From the NCBI GenBank assembly GCA_016342745.1, contig JAEINT010000018.1:81704-145703 (forward strand): 64,000 bases of DNA, given 5' to 3'. Positions within the stretch are counted from its first letter, which is position 1. Every line of letters begins with the position of its first letter. The position numbers and the translations under genes were made by a program. Shown here piece by piece: positions 57,665 through 64,000 of this stretch. This stretch comes from Labilibaculum sp. GTDB lineage: Bacteria; Bacteroidota; Bacteroidia; Bacteroidales; Marinifilaceae. The notes under the pieces are model-generated. The model searched no databases. It had not been told where the DNA came from and saw only the letters and a program-made list of their open reading frames with translations.

Positions 57665-57720
57665 TGATAATTGACCTATCAGAGTTCGAAGAATCTGTGA
57701 GAGTCTAATGAAATATTTTG

Positions 57721-57757
57721 ATCCCTGTTCCTGATTGGAGCAGGGATTTTTTGTTTT
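57721..57757 (+). terminator. Intrinsic terminator after metF
   Basis: ATCCCTGTTCC pairs with GGAGCAGGGAT (one G-U pair) around TGATT, followed by a T-run. It ends the methionine block. Confidence 0.9.
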
Positions 57758-57799
57758 ATAAAGTAGGTATGAAATAATTTATTATCATATTAATGAGCG

Positions 57800-57930
57800 T
57801 GCTTTGTCAGCCTGCCGCTAGGCATGATAATTTGTTACAACGGAGTGGAGACAAGGATCAGGCTGACTTGATTCTTTTGTTTACTTTTCTCATCTAAGGA
57901 GAAAAGTAAAAGCCTTACGGCTTGAGTTAT
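57800..57930. repeat. Structured intergenic sequence, probable repeat relic
   Basis: The 57665-58161 gap holds no credible gene after the terminator. It contains GCCTGCCGCTAGGC (57812-57825) and an inverted repeat TTTACTTTTCTC (57880-57891) with GAGAAAAGTAAA (57899-57910). Sequences of this kind (TTTGTTTACTTTT followed by its inversion) recur between genes in Bacteroidota, which is from memory and not checked here. Confidence 0.4.
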
Positions 57931-58161
57931 GAAAAGGATATATATGACTTTTAATTTTTTCTACTTTAAGTAGTCTTGAGTTTTTTACTTCGTTGTTGGA
58001 TTAAGCCAAAAATGAAGAGCCTCTATGGTTGTAAGAGTTTAAAAATAAACCTCTAGGGTTAGAGTAATCCTAAACTCACTTAAGTTTTGTTGAAAAAATC
58101 CTTTTACACACAATAATGTAAGTTCGTCCTTAGTTTCTACTTAATAATTTAAAGAGTACTT

Positions 58162-58701
58162 ATGAAAAGAGGAATAGTTTTATTGGGTTTATTATTTATT
58201 GTGTTGATAGGAAACGCGCAAGTTTTTAAAACGGCAGGAGTATTGAGAAGTGGAGAGGCAGCAATCGGCTTTGAACCTTCAATGTTTGTATATGATGGAA
58301 ATGCAGAGTTCTTGATGTTCTTTCATGCGGGAGTTGGTGTTGGAAGAAATGTTGATATCGGCGCAAAAATTGGTGCTTTTGGAGATGAGAACTACTATGG
58401 TGGTGATGTGGAATTTGGAATAAGTAAAAATCTGTCTTTATCGGCAGGAGCGCATCATTTCCATGATTTTGGTTTCGATGGAACAGCAAATATTACAATA
58501 CCACTAACATCAGGAACAAAACTAATCACTGGTTTAGACATGGACATCAACTTTGGAGATGAAACAACAATTCCATTGTGGGTGCCAATCGGTATTAGAG
58601 TTTCAATAGGAAATGGATGGTCTGTAATTATGGAATCGGAAATTGAACTAACCGATGAGGCTTATCACTACTTTGGATTAGGTATGGCTTACGGTTTCTA
58701 G
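58162..58701 (+). CDS. Putative small outer-membrane beta-barrel protein
   Basis: A 179-residue protein with a signal peptide (MKRGIVLLGLLFIVLIGNAQ, cleavage about 19-20). The rest alternates glycine-rich amphipathic strands, such as AGVGVGRNVDIGAKIGAF, VEFGISKNLSLSAG and IGIRVSIGNGWSVIME, and ends in an aromatic-terminated strand, YFGLGMAYGF. A terminal Phe is typical of outer-membrane barrels. With about eight strands it may be a small barrel of the OmpA/OmpW size. Specific function unknown. Confidence 0.7.
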   Translation: MKRGIVLLGLLFIVLIGNAQVFKTAGVLRSGEAAIGFEPSMFVYDGNAEFLMFFHAGVGVGRNVDIGAKIGAFGDENYYGGDVEFGISKNLSLSAGAHHFHDFGFDGTANITIPLTSGTKLITGLDMDINFGDETTIPLWVPIGIRVSIGNGWSVIMESEIELTDEAYHYFGLGMAYGF

Positions 58702-58797
58702 TTCTTATGTGTTTTGATTCTAAAATGTTTTTATGCTAAATTAATCCTTTGATTGTTGTAAGTCATTGAAAGCAAATTAATATTAGAATCATTGTTT

Positions 58798-59430
58798 ATG
58801 GAAGGGGAAAAATCAAGTATTCAGAAATTGCAAGATTTTGCAAAAAGTACAGGGCGAGATATTAAATCTTCAGAGGATGCCTACTCGTCAAATGCTATGC
58901 AGCCAATTGTGTATCATAAAAGATTAGTATACATTAAGAATCATCCTAACAGTAATACTTTCTTTACTTGCTTTTCTGATCCTAAAAATGTTAGTGGAAT
59001 AGCACATTGTAGTGGGGTATTTTTCTCTTTGCCAGTTTCTAAGTCAACAAAAATTAGTCTTCGTAAGAAGTTCATTATCGATAAATTGAACTTTTTCTCT
59101 AACAATGAGAATAATAAAACTGGAAGTCAAAATTTCGATTCTAAGGTAGTTTTTGAAAAATATCAATTGACTGGAGCCGATCGAATTTTCACAAATACGA
59201 GAGTACAAGAAATAATTAAGAATGCTCTGGAATTTGATTTGCGTTTAAGGGTCGGTATTAATGGTGTTGATGTGAGTTTTGTTCCTGAACTAAAGGGAGA
59301 ATCTCATTTTGGAATCTATACAACGCAAGATTGGTTTGAGGAACCAGAGAAGATTGAAATACTATTTAAATTTGTTGAAAAAATTAGAACTTATGTAATT
59401 CGCGAAACAGAACCGAATTTAATAGGATAG
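58798..59430 (+). CDS. Protein of unknown function
   Basis: 210 residues from the ATG at 58798 (a TTG two codons earlier is also in frame). No signal peptide or membrane helix. A mixed alpha/beta pattern is visible, with FFTCFSDPKNVSGIAHCSGVFFSLPV in two parts around 58-80, KVVFEKYQLTGADRIFTN and VSFVPELKGESHFGIYTTQDWFEEPEK further on. The two Cys in the first block are close together. I do not recognise a family. It probably forms its own transcript, ending at the bidirectional terminator below. Confidence 0.7.
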   Translation: MEGEKSSIQKLQDFAKSTGRDIKSSEDAYSSNAMQPIVYHKRLVYIKNHPNSNTFFTCFSDPKNVSGIAHCSGVFFSLPVSKSTKISLRKKFIIDKLNFFSNNENNKTGSQNFDSKVVFEKYQLTGADRIFTNTRVQEIIKNALEFDLRLRVGINGVDVSFVPELKGESHFGIYTTQDWFEEPEKIEILFKFVEKIRTYVIRETEPNLIG

Positions 59431-59455
59431 ATTTGATCACACCTATATAGTAACA

Positions 59456-59487
59456 AAAGCCTCAATTCGTTTTCGAATTGAGGCTTT
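59456..59487. terminator. Bidirectional intrinsic terminator
   Basis: Arms AAAGCCTCAATTCG (59456-59469) and CGAATTGAGGCTTT (59474-59487) with a TTTT loop, between two convergent genes. Confidence 0.9.
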
Positions 59488-59505
59488 GTTTTATTTTAAT
59501 GGAGA

Positions 59506-60447
59506 TTACTTCCCAAATTCATCAATAATCTTCTGAGCCGTAACTTCCGAGAGTTTTATATTCGATTCGTGTGTCCAACCACCAACATGCGGGCTAAGCA
59601 ATACTTTTTCCGATTCTATTAAAAATTTAAATTCGGCAGGTAGTTCCGATGCATGCAAATCTTCGAAAGAAGTCTTTTCAAACTCCAAAACATCCAAACA
59701 AGCACCAAGTACCTGACCGGAATCAAGGTTTTTTACCAAATTAGCAATACGAACCACTTTTCCACGTGCTGTATTAATAAGGTAGATCGGTTTTTTGAAT
59801 TTTTTCAAGAATTCGTCATTCACCATAAACATCGTTTCCTCTGTTTGTGGAACATGCAAGCTTAAAATATCGCATTGTTCAAACAAGTCTTCCATTTGCT
59901 TTTCTTCACAAAACTCATCCGAGTAATCGAATTTGTATTTATCGTATGCAATTACCTTGCAGTCGAAACCTTTTAATCGTTGAGCAAAAGCAGCTCCCAT
60001 ATTCCCATAACCTATAATTCCAATGGTTTTGCCTTTAATCTCAATGCCACGATTTTCTTCTCGTCGCCACATTCCGTTTCGAACTTCCCAATTGCATCGG
60101 CACAAATTGTTGAAAAGAGTCAATAGCATACCTATAGCATGTTCGCCAACTGCATCTCTATTTCCTTCCGGAGCATTAAAGCATCTAATTCCTTTGCTTT
60201 CGGCATAGTCAACATCAATATTTTCCAATCCAGCGCCAACACGGCCAATAAACTTTAAATTTGCCGCCTGATCTAATTCTTCCTTATTCAGCTTAAACTT
60301 ACTTCGGATAATAAAACCATCAAACTCAGGAAATATCTCTAAAAGCTCTTCCTTGTTTTTTTCTGGAGCATAAGTGCAATCAAATCCTGCTTCAACAAGC
60401 ATCTCCATCAATCTAGGATGGGTAGAATCTATAAATAGTACTTTCAT
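59506..60447 (-). CDS. D-2-hydroxyacid dehydrogenase, phosphoglycerate dehydrogenase-like
   Basis: A 313-residue NAD-dependent dehydrogenase. The NAD motif is GKTIGIIGYGNMGAAFAQRL (about 138-157). Catalytic residues are Arg in NTARGKVV, Glu in the LDVLEFEK block and His in LLSPHVGGWT. GRVGAGLENIDVDYAESKGI and NAPEGNRDAVGEHAIGM resemble 3-phosphoglycerate dehydrogenase (SerA) more than lactate or glyoxylate enzymes. It lacks the C-terminal ACT domain of E. coli SerA. Substrate is therefore likely but not proven to be 3-phosphoglycerate. Confidence 0.85.
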   Translation of the reverse strand: MKVLFIDSTHPRLMEMLVEAGFDCTYAPEKNKEELLEIFPEFDGFIIRSKFKLNKEELDQAANLKFIGRVGAGLENIDVDYAESKGIRCFNAPEGNRDAVGEHAIGMLLTLFNNLCRCNWEVRNGMWRREENRGIEIKGKTIGIIGYGNMGAAFAQRLKGFDCKVIAYDKYKFDYSDEFCEEKQMEDLFEQCDILSLHVPQTEETMFMVNDEFLKKFKKPIYLINTARGKVVRIANLVKNLDSGQVLGACLDVLEFEKTSFEDLHASELPAEFKFLIESEKVLLSPHVGGWTHESNIKLSEVTAQKIIDEFGK

Positions 60448-60509
60448 TCTTTAAGTGTCAAGTTTAAAGGATCAAGAATCAAGAATGTTCGAGACTCAAA
60501 TATTTTGTG

Positions 60510-60517
60510 CAAAAATA
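60510..60517 (-). promoter_or_regulatory. Possible -7 element for the 2-hydroxyacid dehydrogenase gene
   Basis: On the minus strand TATTTTTG fully matches TAnnTTTG, 63 bases before the ATG. No clear -33 TTG is found at the right distance. Confidence 0.35.
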
Positions 60518-60627
60518 GATGGAAAATCAATCGCGTCCTAAACGTTTCTGAAAAAAGCTTTTACTAAATTTATTTAGACGTTTTAATAGTGTGTGATCCT
60601 ATAAAGGAATATTGTATAAGGCACACG

Positions 60628-60911
60628 TTAAGTGGCATTTATTTTAAAGAGTTTTTGTTTTGCCTCTAAGATTTAGTAAGACCGGGAAGCTTAGTCCCGA
60701 TAGCTATCGGGATTGTTCGAAGATCACGCGGCCGCACTTAGGCTTGAGGTAAATAAGGAAACTTTTTTAAATACAGCCTTGATTTTTTTTGCTTCCGTTT
60801 TTTGTATTCAAGACAACAATTGGAGCAAAGCGGAAATCATGAATACAAATAAAAGTAGACTTTAATGAATAAATGAAGTCAGGTTTGGGCGGATAGCCCA
60901 ATGCAAAAAAT
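60628..60911 (+). repeat. Dispersed intergenic repeat, copy 2
   Basis: About 190 bases align with copy 1 (56404 onwards) at an estimated 85% or more, including the CCCGATAGCTATCGGG palindrome (60697-60712). Then about 57 extra bases (around 60816-60872) precede the shared end ATGAAGTC and GGGCGGATAGCCC. It occupies most of the 60448-60949 gap, which has no gene. No clean flanking direct repeat was found here. Confidence 0.65.
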
Positions 60912-60949
60912 AGATTGTAATACTTATAAGCCTTAAGTAATTAAAATAG

Positions 60950-61447
60950 TTATTTTTTATTCAAGTTTAAATCAACCACAAAACTAGCCTTGTAACCACG
61001 AACAGCTCCTTTACCATCGTATACAGCATAGCCCAACATTATTTTATTAACCTTCTTGCTTAAGGCAAGTTCGTTTTTATCCCAATACCATTCTTCTTCA
61101 AATTGTATATTGGCCGTGTTCTCGCTTAAATTGCCTTCTTTAATGATTTCTTTAATTTCCGATTTTGATAATTCATGATTGTCGTAATAATCAAAGGCCG
61201 GTAAATCTCCATTTTTTAAGGCTTTAAGAATGTCCTCTACCAATATTTTTGTGTCGGTATTTGCCAAGCACTCTGTTTTCCAATCATCATCGGGATTCGG
61301 ATTTTTTACCAAAACTTCATAAGTAATAGGCTTTGCTATTTTTATTCCCGTTTGCTCATTGTTTTTAACTGTCTCTTTCTGCTGGCAGGAAAACAAAAAC
61401 AGCCCTGAAAAAATCAGAGCTGTTAGTATATTATTACGTTTTATCAT
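60950..61447 (-). CDS. Putative lipoprotein of unknown function
   Basis: A 165-residue protein with a lipoprotein signal (lipobox FLFSC, Cys about 21). The mature part has KPITYEVLVKNPNPDDDW, a helix KILVEDILKALKNGDLPAFDYYDN, and the strand-rich end FEEEWYWDKNELALSKKVNKI followed by RGYKASFVVDL. The E-x-W-Y-W-D pattern faintly recalls the GldN/PorN type IX secretion family, but the match is weak and I would not assign it. It lies 28 bases after dihydroorotase and is probably cotranscribed. Confidence 0.75.
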   Translation of the reverse strand: MIKRNNILTALIFSGLFLFSCQQKETVKNNEQTGIKIAKPITYEVLVKNPNPDDDWKTECLANTDTKILVEDILKALKNGDLPAFDYYDNHELSKSEIKEIIKEGNLSENTANIQFEEEWYWDKNELALSKKVNKIMLGYAVYDGKGAVRGYKASFVVDLNLNKK

Positions 61448-61475
61448 TTTAGTACAATGTTATTTTTCAGAAGAT

Positions 61476-62816
61476 CTATCTATCAAAACTCAATCGCATT
61501 CCTTTATTACTTTCATCAAATTGACCATTATCGTAAGCCAAATGTCCATTTACAAAGGTTTTTTCAACTTTATATTGGAATTTTTCTCCATCAAAAGGAG
61601 TCCAACCACATTTGTATAAGGTGTTTTTTTCTGTAGCAGTCCAACTATCCTCTGTTAATAAAACTAAATCTGCAAAATAGCCTTTGCGTATAAAACCACG
61701 TTTTTCAACCTGAAAAACTTCAGCAGGAGCATGGCACATTTTCTCAACAACTTTTTCAAGAGTAATTTTTCCTCTACGAGCTTGTTCAAGCATAGCTACT
61801 AAAGAATGCTGAACCAAAGGACCTCCACCAGCAGCTTGCATATAGTTTCCATCTTTTTCTGTAGGAGTGTGAGGAGCATGATCTGTCGCAATCACATCCA
61901 AACGATCATCCAAAAGTGCTTCCCAAAGTGCATCTTGGTCATTTTCAGTTTTAATCGCAGGATTCCATCTAATTCTCGATTTCTTGGTTTTGTAATCCTG
62001 ATCGTTAAACCATAAATGATGAACACAAACCTCAGCCGTTATTCTTTTATCTTTAGAAGGTATAGAGTTGTCGAACAAATCCATTTCCATAGCAGTCGAT
62101 AAATGCAGTATGTGTAATCTTGTATTGTATTTCTTCGCCAGTTCAATAGCTTTCGATGAGGATTTATAGCACGCTTCAGCACTTCTAATTTCACCATGAT
62201 AATCCATTGGAATATCATCGCCATATTTTTTCTGATATTCCGCTTGGTTTTTATCAATAGTAGGAGAGTCCTCGCAATGTGTTGCAATTAGGATAGGTGC
62301 TTTTTCAAAAATCTGCGAAAGAGTATCAATGTCATCAACCAGCATGTTTCCAGTCGACGAACCCATAAATATTTTAATACCACAAACCGATTTAGGATCT
62401 GTCTTTAAGATTTCATCCAAATTCGTATTCGTAGCACCCATATAAAAGGAGTAGTTTGCCAAAGACTTTTCAGCACCCAATTTATAGCGTTCTGTAAGTA
62501 ATTCCTGAGTAACCGTTTGTGGTTTAACATTCGGCATATCCATAAAAGAAGTCGTTCCACCTGCTACTGCAGCTCTCGATTCAGTATATAAATCACCTTT
62601 TTGTGGCATTCCCGGATCACGAAAGTGTACCTGATCATCAATAACACCAGGAATTAATATTCTTCCACCAGCATCAATCACCTTGCAATTAGGATCTGTT
62701 ACTTCTGGTGCTGAAGTATAAATTTTTTCAATCAACTGATCTTTTACAAGAACACTTCCTGTAAACTTTTTGCCTTCATTAATAATCAAGGCATTTTTTA
62801 TAAGAATACTTGACAT
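61476..62816 (-). CDS. pyrC: Dihydroorotase
   Basis: A 446-residue amidohydrolase of the class I type, catalysing the third step of pyrimidine synthesis. The metal motif reads IDDQVHFRDPG, where most relatives have His-x-His, so the first His is Gln here. The other ligands are present: carboxylated Lys in GIKIFMGSSTG, His in ATHCEDSP, His in LHILHLSTA and Asp in ATDHAPHT. The Q-V-H form may be typical of the phylum. Allantoinase is an alternative but lacks context support. It lies 30 bases after the glycosyltransferase gene, so both share a transcript. Confidence 0.9.
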   Translation of the reverse strand: MSSILIKNALIINEGKKFTGSVLVKDQLIEKIYTSAPEVTDPNCKVIDAGGRILIPGVIDDQVHFRDPGMPQKGDLYTESRAAVAGGTTSFMDMPNVKPQTVTQELLTERYKLGAEKSLANYSFYMGATNTNLDEILKTDPKSVCGIKIFMGSSTGNMLVDDIDTLSQIFEKAPILIATHCEDSPTIDKNQAEYQKKYGDDIPMDYHGEIRSAEACYKSSSKAIELAKKYNTRLHILHLSTAMEMDLFDNSIPSKDKRITAEVCVHHLWFNDQDYKTKKSRIRWNPAIKTENDQDALWEALLDDRLDVIATDHAPHTPTEKDGNYMQAAGGGPLVQHSLVAMLEQARRGKITLEKVVEKMCHAPAEVFQVEKRGFIRKGYFADLVLLTEDSWTATEKNTLYKCGWTPFDGEKFQYKVEKTFVNGHLAYDNGQFDESNKGMRLSFDR

Positions 62817-62846
62817 TTGGTTGTTTAGTTATATAGTATAGTAAAT

Positions 62847-63578
62847 CTATCTTTCGTATTTGGTGAAGAAGCTTCTCAATTTCATTTTAATCACGCCCCA
62901 AACAGCTTCATTAAAAATTCCACCACTCATTTTAGAGGTTCCTTGGGTTCTATCAGTAAAAATAATCGGCACTTCAATAATAGTAAAGCCAAATTTCCAT
63001 GTGGTAAATTTCATTTCTATCTGAAAAGCATAGCCTTTAAATCGAATTTTATCCAAATCGATCGTTTCAAGTACCTTTTTCGTGTAGCATTTAAAGCCCG
63101 CAGTAGCATCATGAATCTTCATACCAGTAACGATACGAACATATTTCGATGCAAAATACGACATCAATACTCTACCCATAGGCCAATTTACAACATTTAC
63201 ACCGGAAACGTAGCGAGAACCAATGGCCATATCACCACCTTTTTCCGAACATGCCTTATATAGGTGTACCAAATCTTCCGGATTGTGCGAAAAATCAGCA
63301 TCCATTTCAAACACATATTCATAATTGTGTTCTAATGCCCATTTAAATCCAGCAATATATGCCGTACCCAATCCAAGTTTGCCCTTACGTTCTATAATAT
63401 GTAGCTGCGAAAACTCTTTTTGTAGCTTTTTCACAATAGCAGCAGTCCCATCAGGCGAGTTATCTTCTATAACAAGAATATCAAAAGGGGTATCCAGCGA
63501 AAAAACCTTCCTTACAATAGCTTCAATGTTTTCCTTTTCATTGTAAGTAGGTATAATAACAATACGATTTGTCACCAT
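62847..63578 (-). CDS. Polyprenol monophosphomannose synthase-like glycosyltransferase (GT2)
   Basis: A 243-residue GT-A enzyme without the C-terminal membrane domain of some relatives. The N-terminal block is IIPTYNEKENIEAIV, then ILVIEDNSPDGTAAIV, the DxD motif in VFEMDADFSHNPEDL, and GSRYVSGVNVVNWP. FTDRTQGTSKMSGG is the C-terminal family signature. It transfers a sugar (usually mannose) from GDP-sugar to a polyprenyl phosphate for envelope or protein glycosylation. It heads a minus-strand operon with pyrC and the lipoprotein. Confidence 0.92.
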   Translation of the reverse strand: MVTNRIVIIPTYNEKENIEAIVRKVFSLDTPFDILVIEDNSPDGTAAIVKKLQKEFSQLHIIERKGKLGLGTAYIAGFKWALEHNYEYVFEMDADFSHNPEDLVHLYKACSEKGGDMAIGSRYVSGVNVVNWPMGRVLMSYFASKYVRIVTGMKIHDATAGFKCYTKKVLETIDLDKIRFKGYAFQIEMKFTTWKFGFTIIEVPIIFTDRTQGTSKMSGGIFNEAVWGVIKMKLRSFFTKYER

Positions 63579-63929
63579 GAGAGAATTAAAGTGTTAAAAC
63601 AATTTTATCGTACGAAGATAATATATCTACCTAATTTCTTTTCCGATGGATAGTTAAAAAGACTAAAATTTCTATTTTTTATCTGGCCATTCCCAATTAT
63701 CTATTTGTTTTAATAGATAATTGGTCGGGCTATCGGCTAAATCTTTTCTCTCGTTCCTCGTCAAAAGGATATCGCTTCTATCCCTAATGGGAAATGATTC
63801 TTATGGGTAGCGAATGCAGTTTTTGAAAATGCCACAACCGAACATTCGCTCATTTAAACTTTTTTATATTTTTTTCATTCAGGTTACCAGTGCTTTATGT
63901 GAGGTGTGTCACAAAACTTCACTTTTCCA
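63579..63929. other. Gap with a hairpin and probable repeat relic, no gene
   Basis: Arms CCAATTATCTATT (63693-63705) and AATAGATAATTGG (63712-63724) form a perfect 13-bp hairpin with no T-run. After it TCGGGCTATCGGC and GGATATCGCTTCTATCCC (63725-63783) resemble repeat debris; the first part is similar in reverse to the GGGCGGATAGCCC motif of the two dispersed repeats. A 60-codon frame at 63814 does not look genuine. Confidence 0.4.
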
Positions 63930-63962
63930 TTTGGAAGTGCAAAATTTTATCCGTTATCTTTG
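63930..63962 (+). promoter_or_regulatory. Promoter for a gene beyond the right edge
   Basis: TTTG (63930-63933), 21 bases, then TATCTTTG (63955-63962): both elements fit the Bacteroidetes consensus. Predicted start is about 63969; the gene it serves begins outside the window. Confidence 0.65.
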
Positions 63963-64000
63963 CACCGCTTTCAACGGAAAGTGTGTTAGTTTTTGAGTCT

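Noticed and set aside
60950..61447. GldN/PorN assignment for the lipoprotein
   Set aside because: Only a short E-x-W-Y-W-D-like pattern matches, the protein is shorter than GldN and no other type IX secretion genes are nearby.
63814..63996. 60-codon plus-strand frame at the right edge
   Set aside because: It runs through a full-consensus promoter and ends by chance; composition is not protein-like.

Overview
The window reads as chromosome from a Bacteroidota bacterium, most likely the Marinilabiliales/Marinifilaceae side of the phylum (marine relatives of Bacteroides). This is inferred from low GC, near absence of strong Shine-Dalgarno sequences, promoters of the TTTG/TAnnTTTG type, and family-level hallmarks: an FtsL-like protein of the Bacteroidetes type, a CoaX-TPR-LptC-CorC-PpiD gene order, glycine-lipid type acyltransferases, and long MraY and PurF variants. 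The genus cannot be fixed from the sequence alone. No rRNA, tRNA, CRISPR array, prophage or complete insertion sequence was seen.

Layout: (1) 1-6052, two secreted beta-propeller serine proteases on the minus strand, an S9 peptidase cut by the window edge and a tricorn-like S41 protease. (2) 6.3-12.4 kb, housekeeping genes: a STAS protein, a GNAT acetyltransferase, miaB, a tandem UspA protein, a SPOR-like protein and a PurF-type amidotransferase. (3) 12.4-14.4 kb, an acyltransferase pair resembling GlsA/GlsB. (4) 14.6-31.8 kb, a full division and cell-wall cluster: mraZ, rsmH, ftsL-like, ftsI, murE, mraY, murD, ftsW, murG, murC, ftsQ, ftsA, two tandem ftsZ genes and yqeY. Its promoter carries three 10-bp-spaced MraZ-type boxes. 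A broken four-helix-bundle (S23-like) gene bracketed by 12-bp inverted repeats sits between mraY and murD. (5) 31.9-43.4 kb, on the minus strand: PpiD-like chaperone, CorC-type transporter, LptC, a TPR protein, CoaX and Mfd, with a REC-PAS-PAS regulator on the plus strand. (6) 43.7-57.7 kb, YciI, fbp and an aspartate-family/methionine block: aspartokinase 1, then a SAM-I riboswitch, metY, metX, homoserine dehydrogenase, aspartokinase 2, metH and metF. (7) 57.7-64 kb, an outer-membrane-like protein, an unknown protein, a 2-hydroxyacid dehydrogenase, a lipoprotein, dihydroorotase and a polyprenol-phosphate glycosyltransferase, with intergenic repeats.

How the genes work together: the central cluster makes UDP-MurNAc-pentapeptide and lipid II, then builds the divisome. 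Its two FtsZ proteins have complementary tails: FtsZ2 keeps the partner-binding C-terminal peptide, while FtsZ1 ends in a segment that closely resembles the end of FtsA from the same operon. The methionine block takes aspartate to homoserine, O-acetylhomoserine, homocysteine and methionine, with MetF supplying methyl-THF. Control appears layered: a palindrome over the -33 element, a SAM riboswitch, then a 40-codon reading frame whose last 11 residues include six methionines.

The strongest leads are the methionine-rich leader peptide behind the SAM riboswitch, the FtsA-like tail on FtsZ1, the inverted-repeat-bracketed S23-like element with an in-frame stop inside the dcw operon, and a repeat element between exact 18-bp direct repeats at the metH stop codon.
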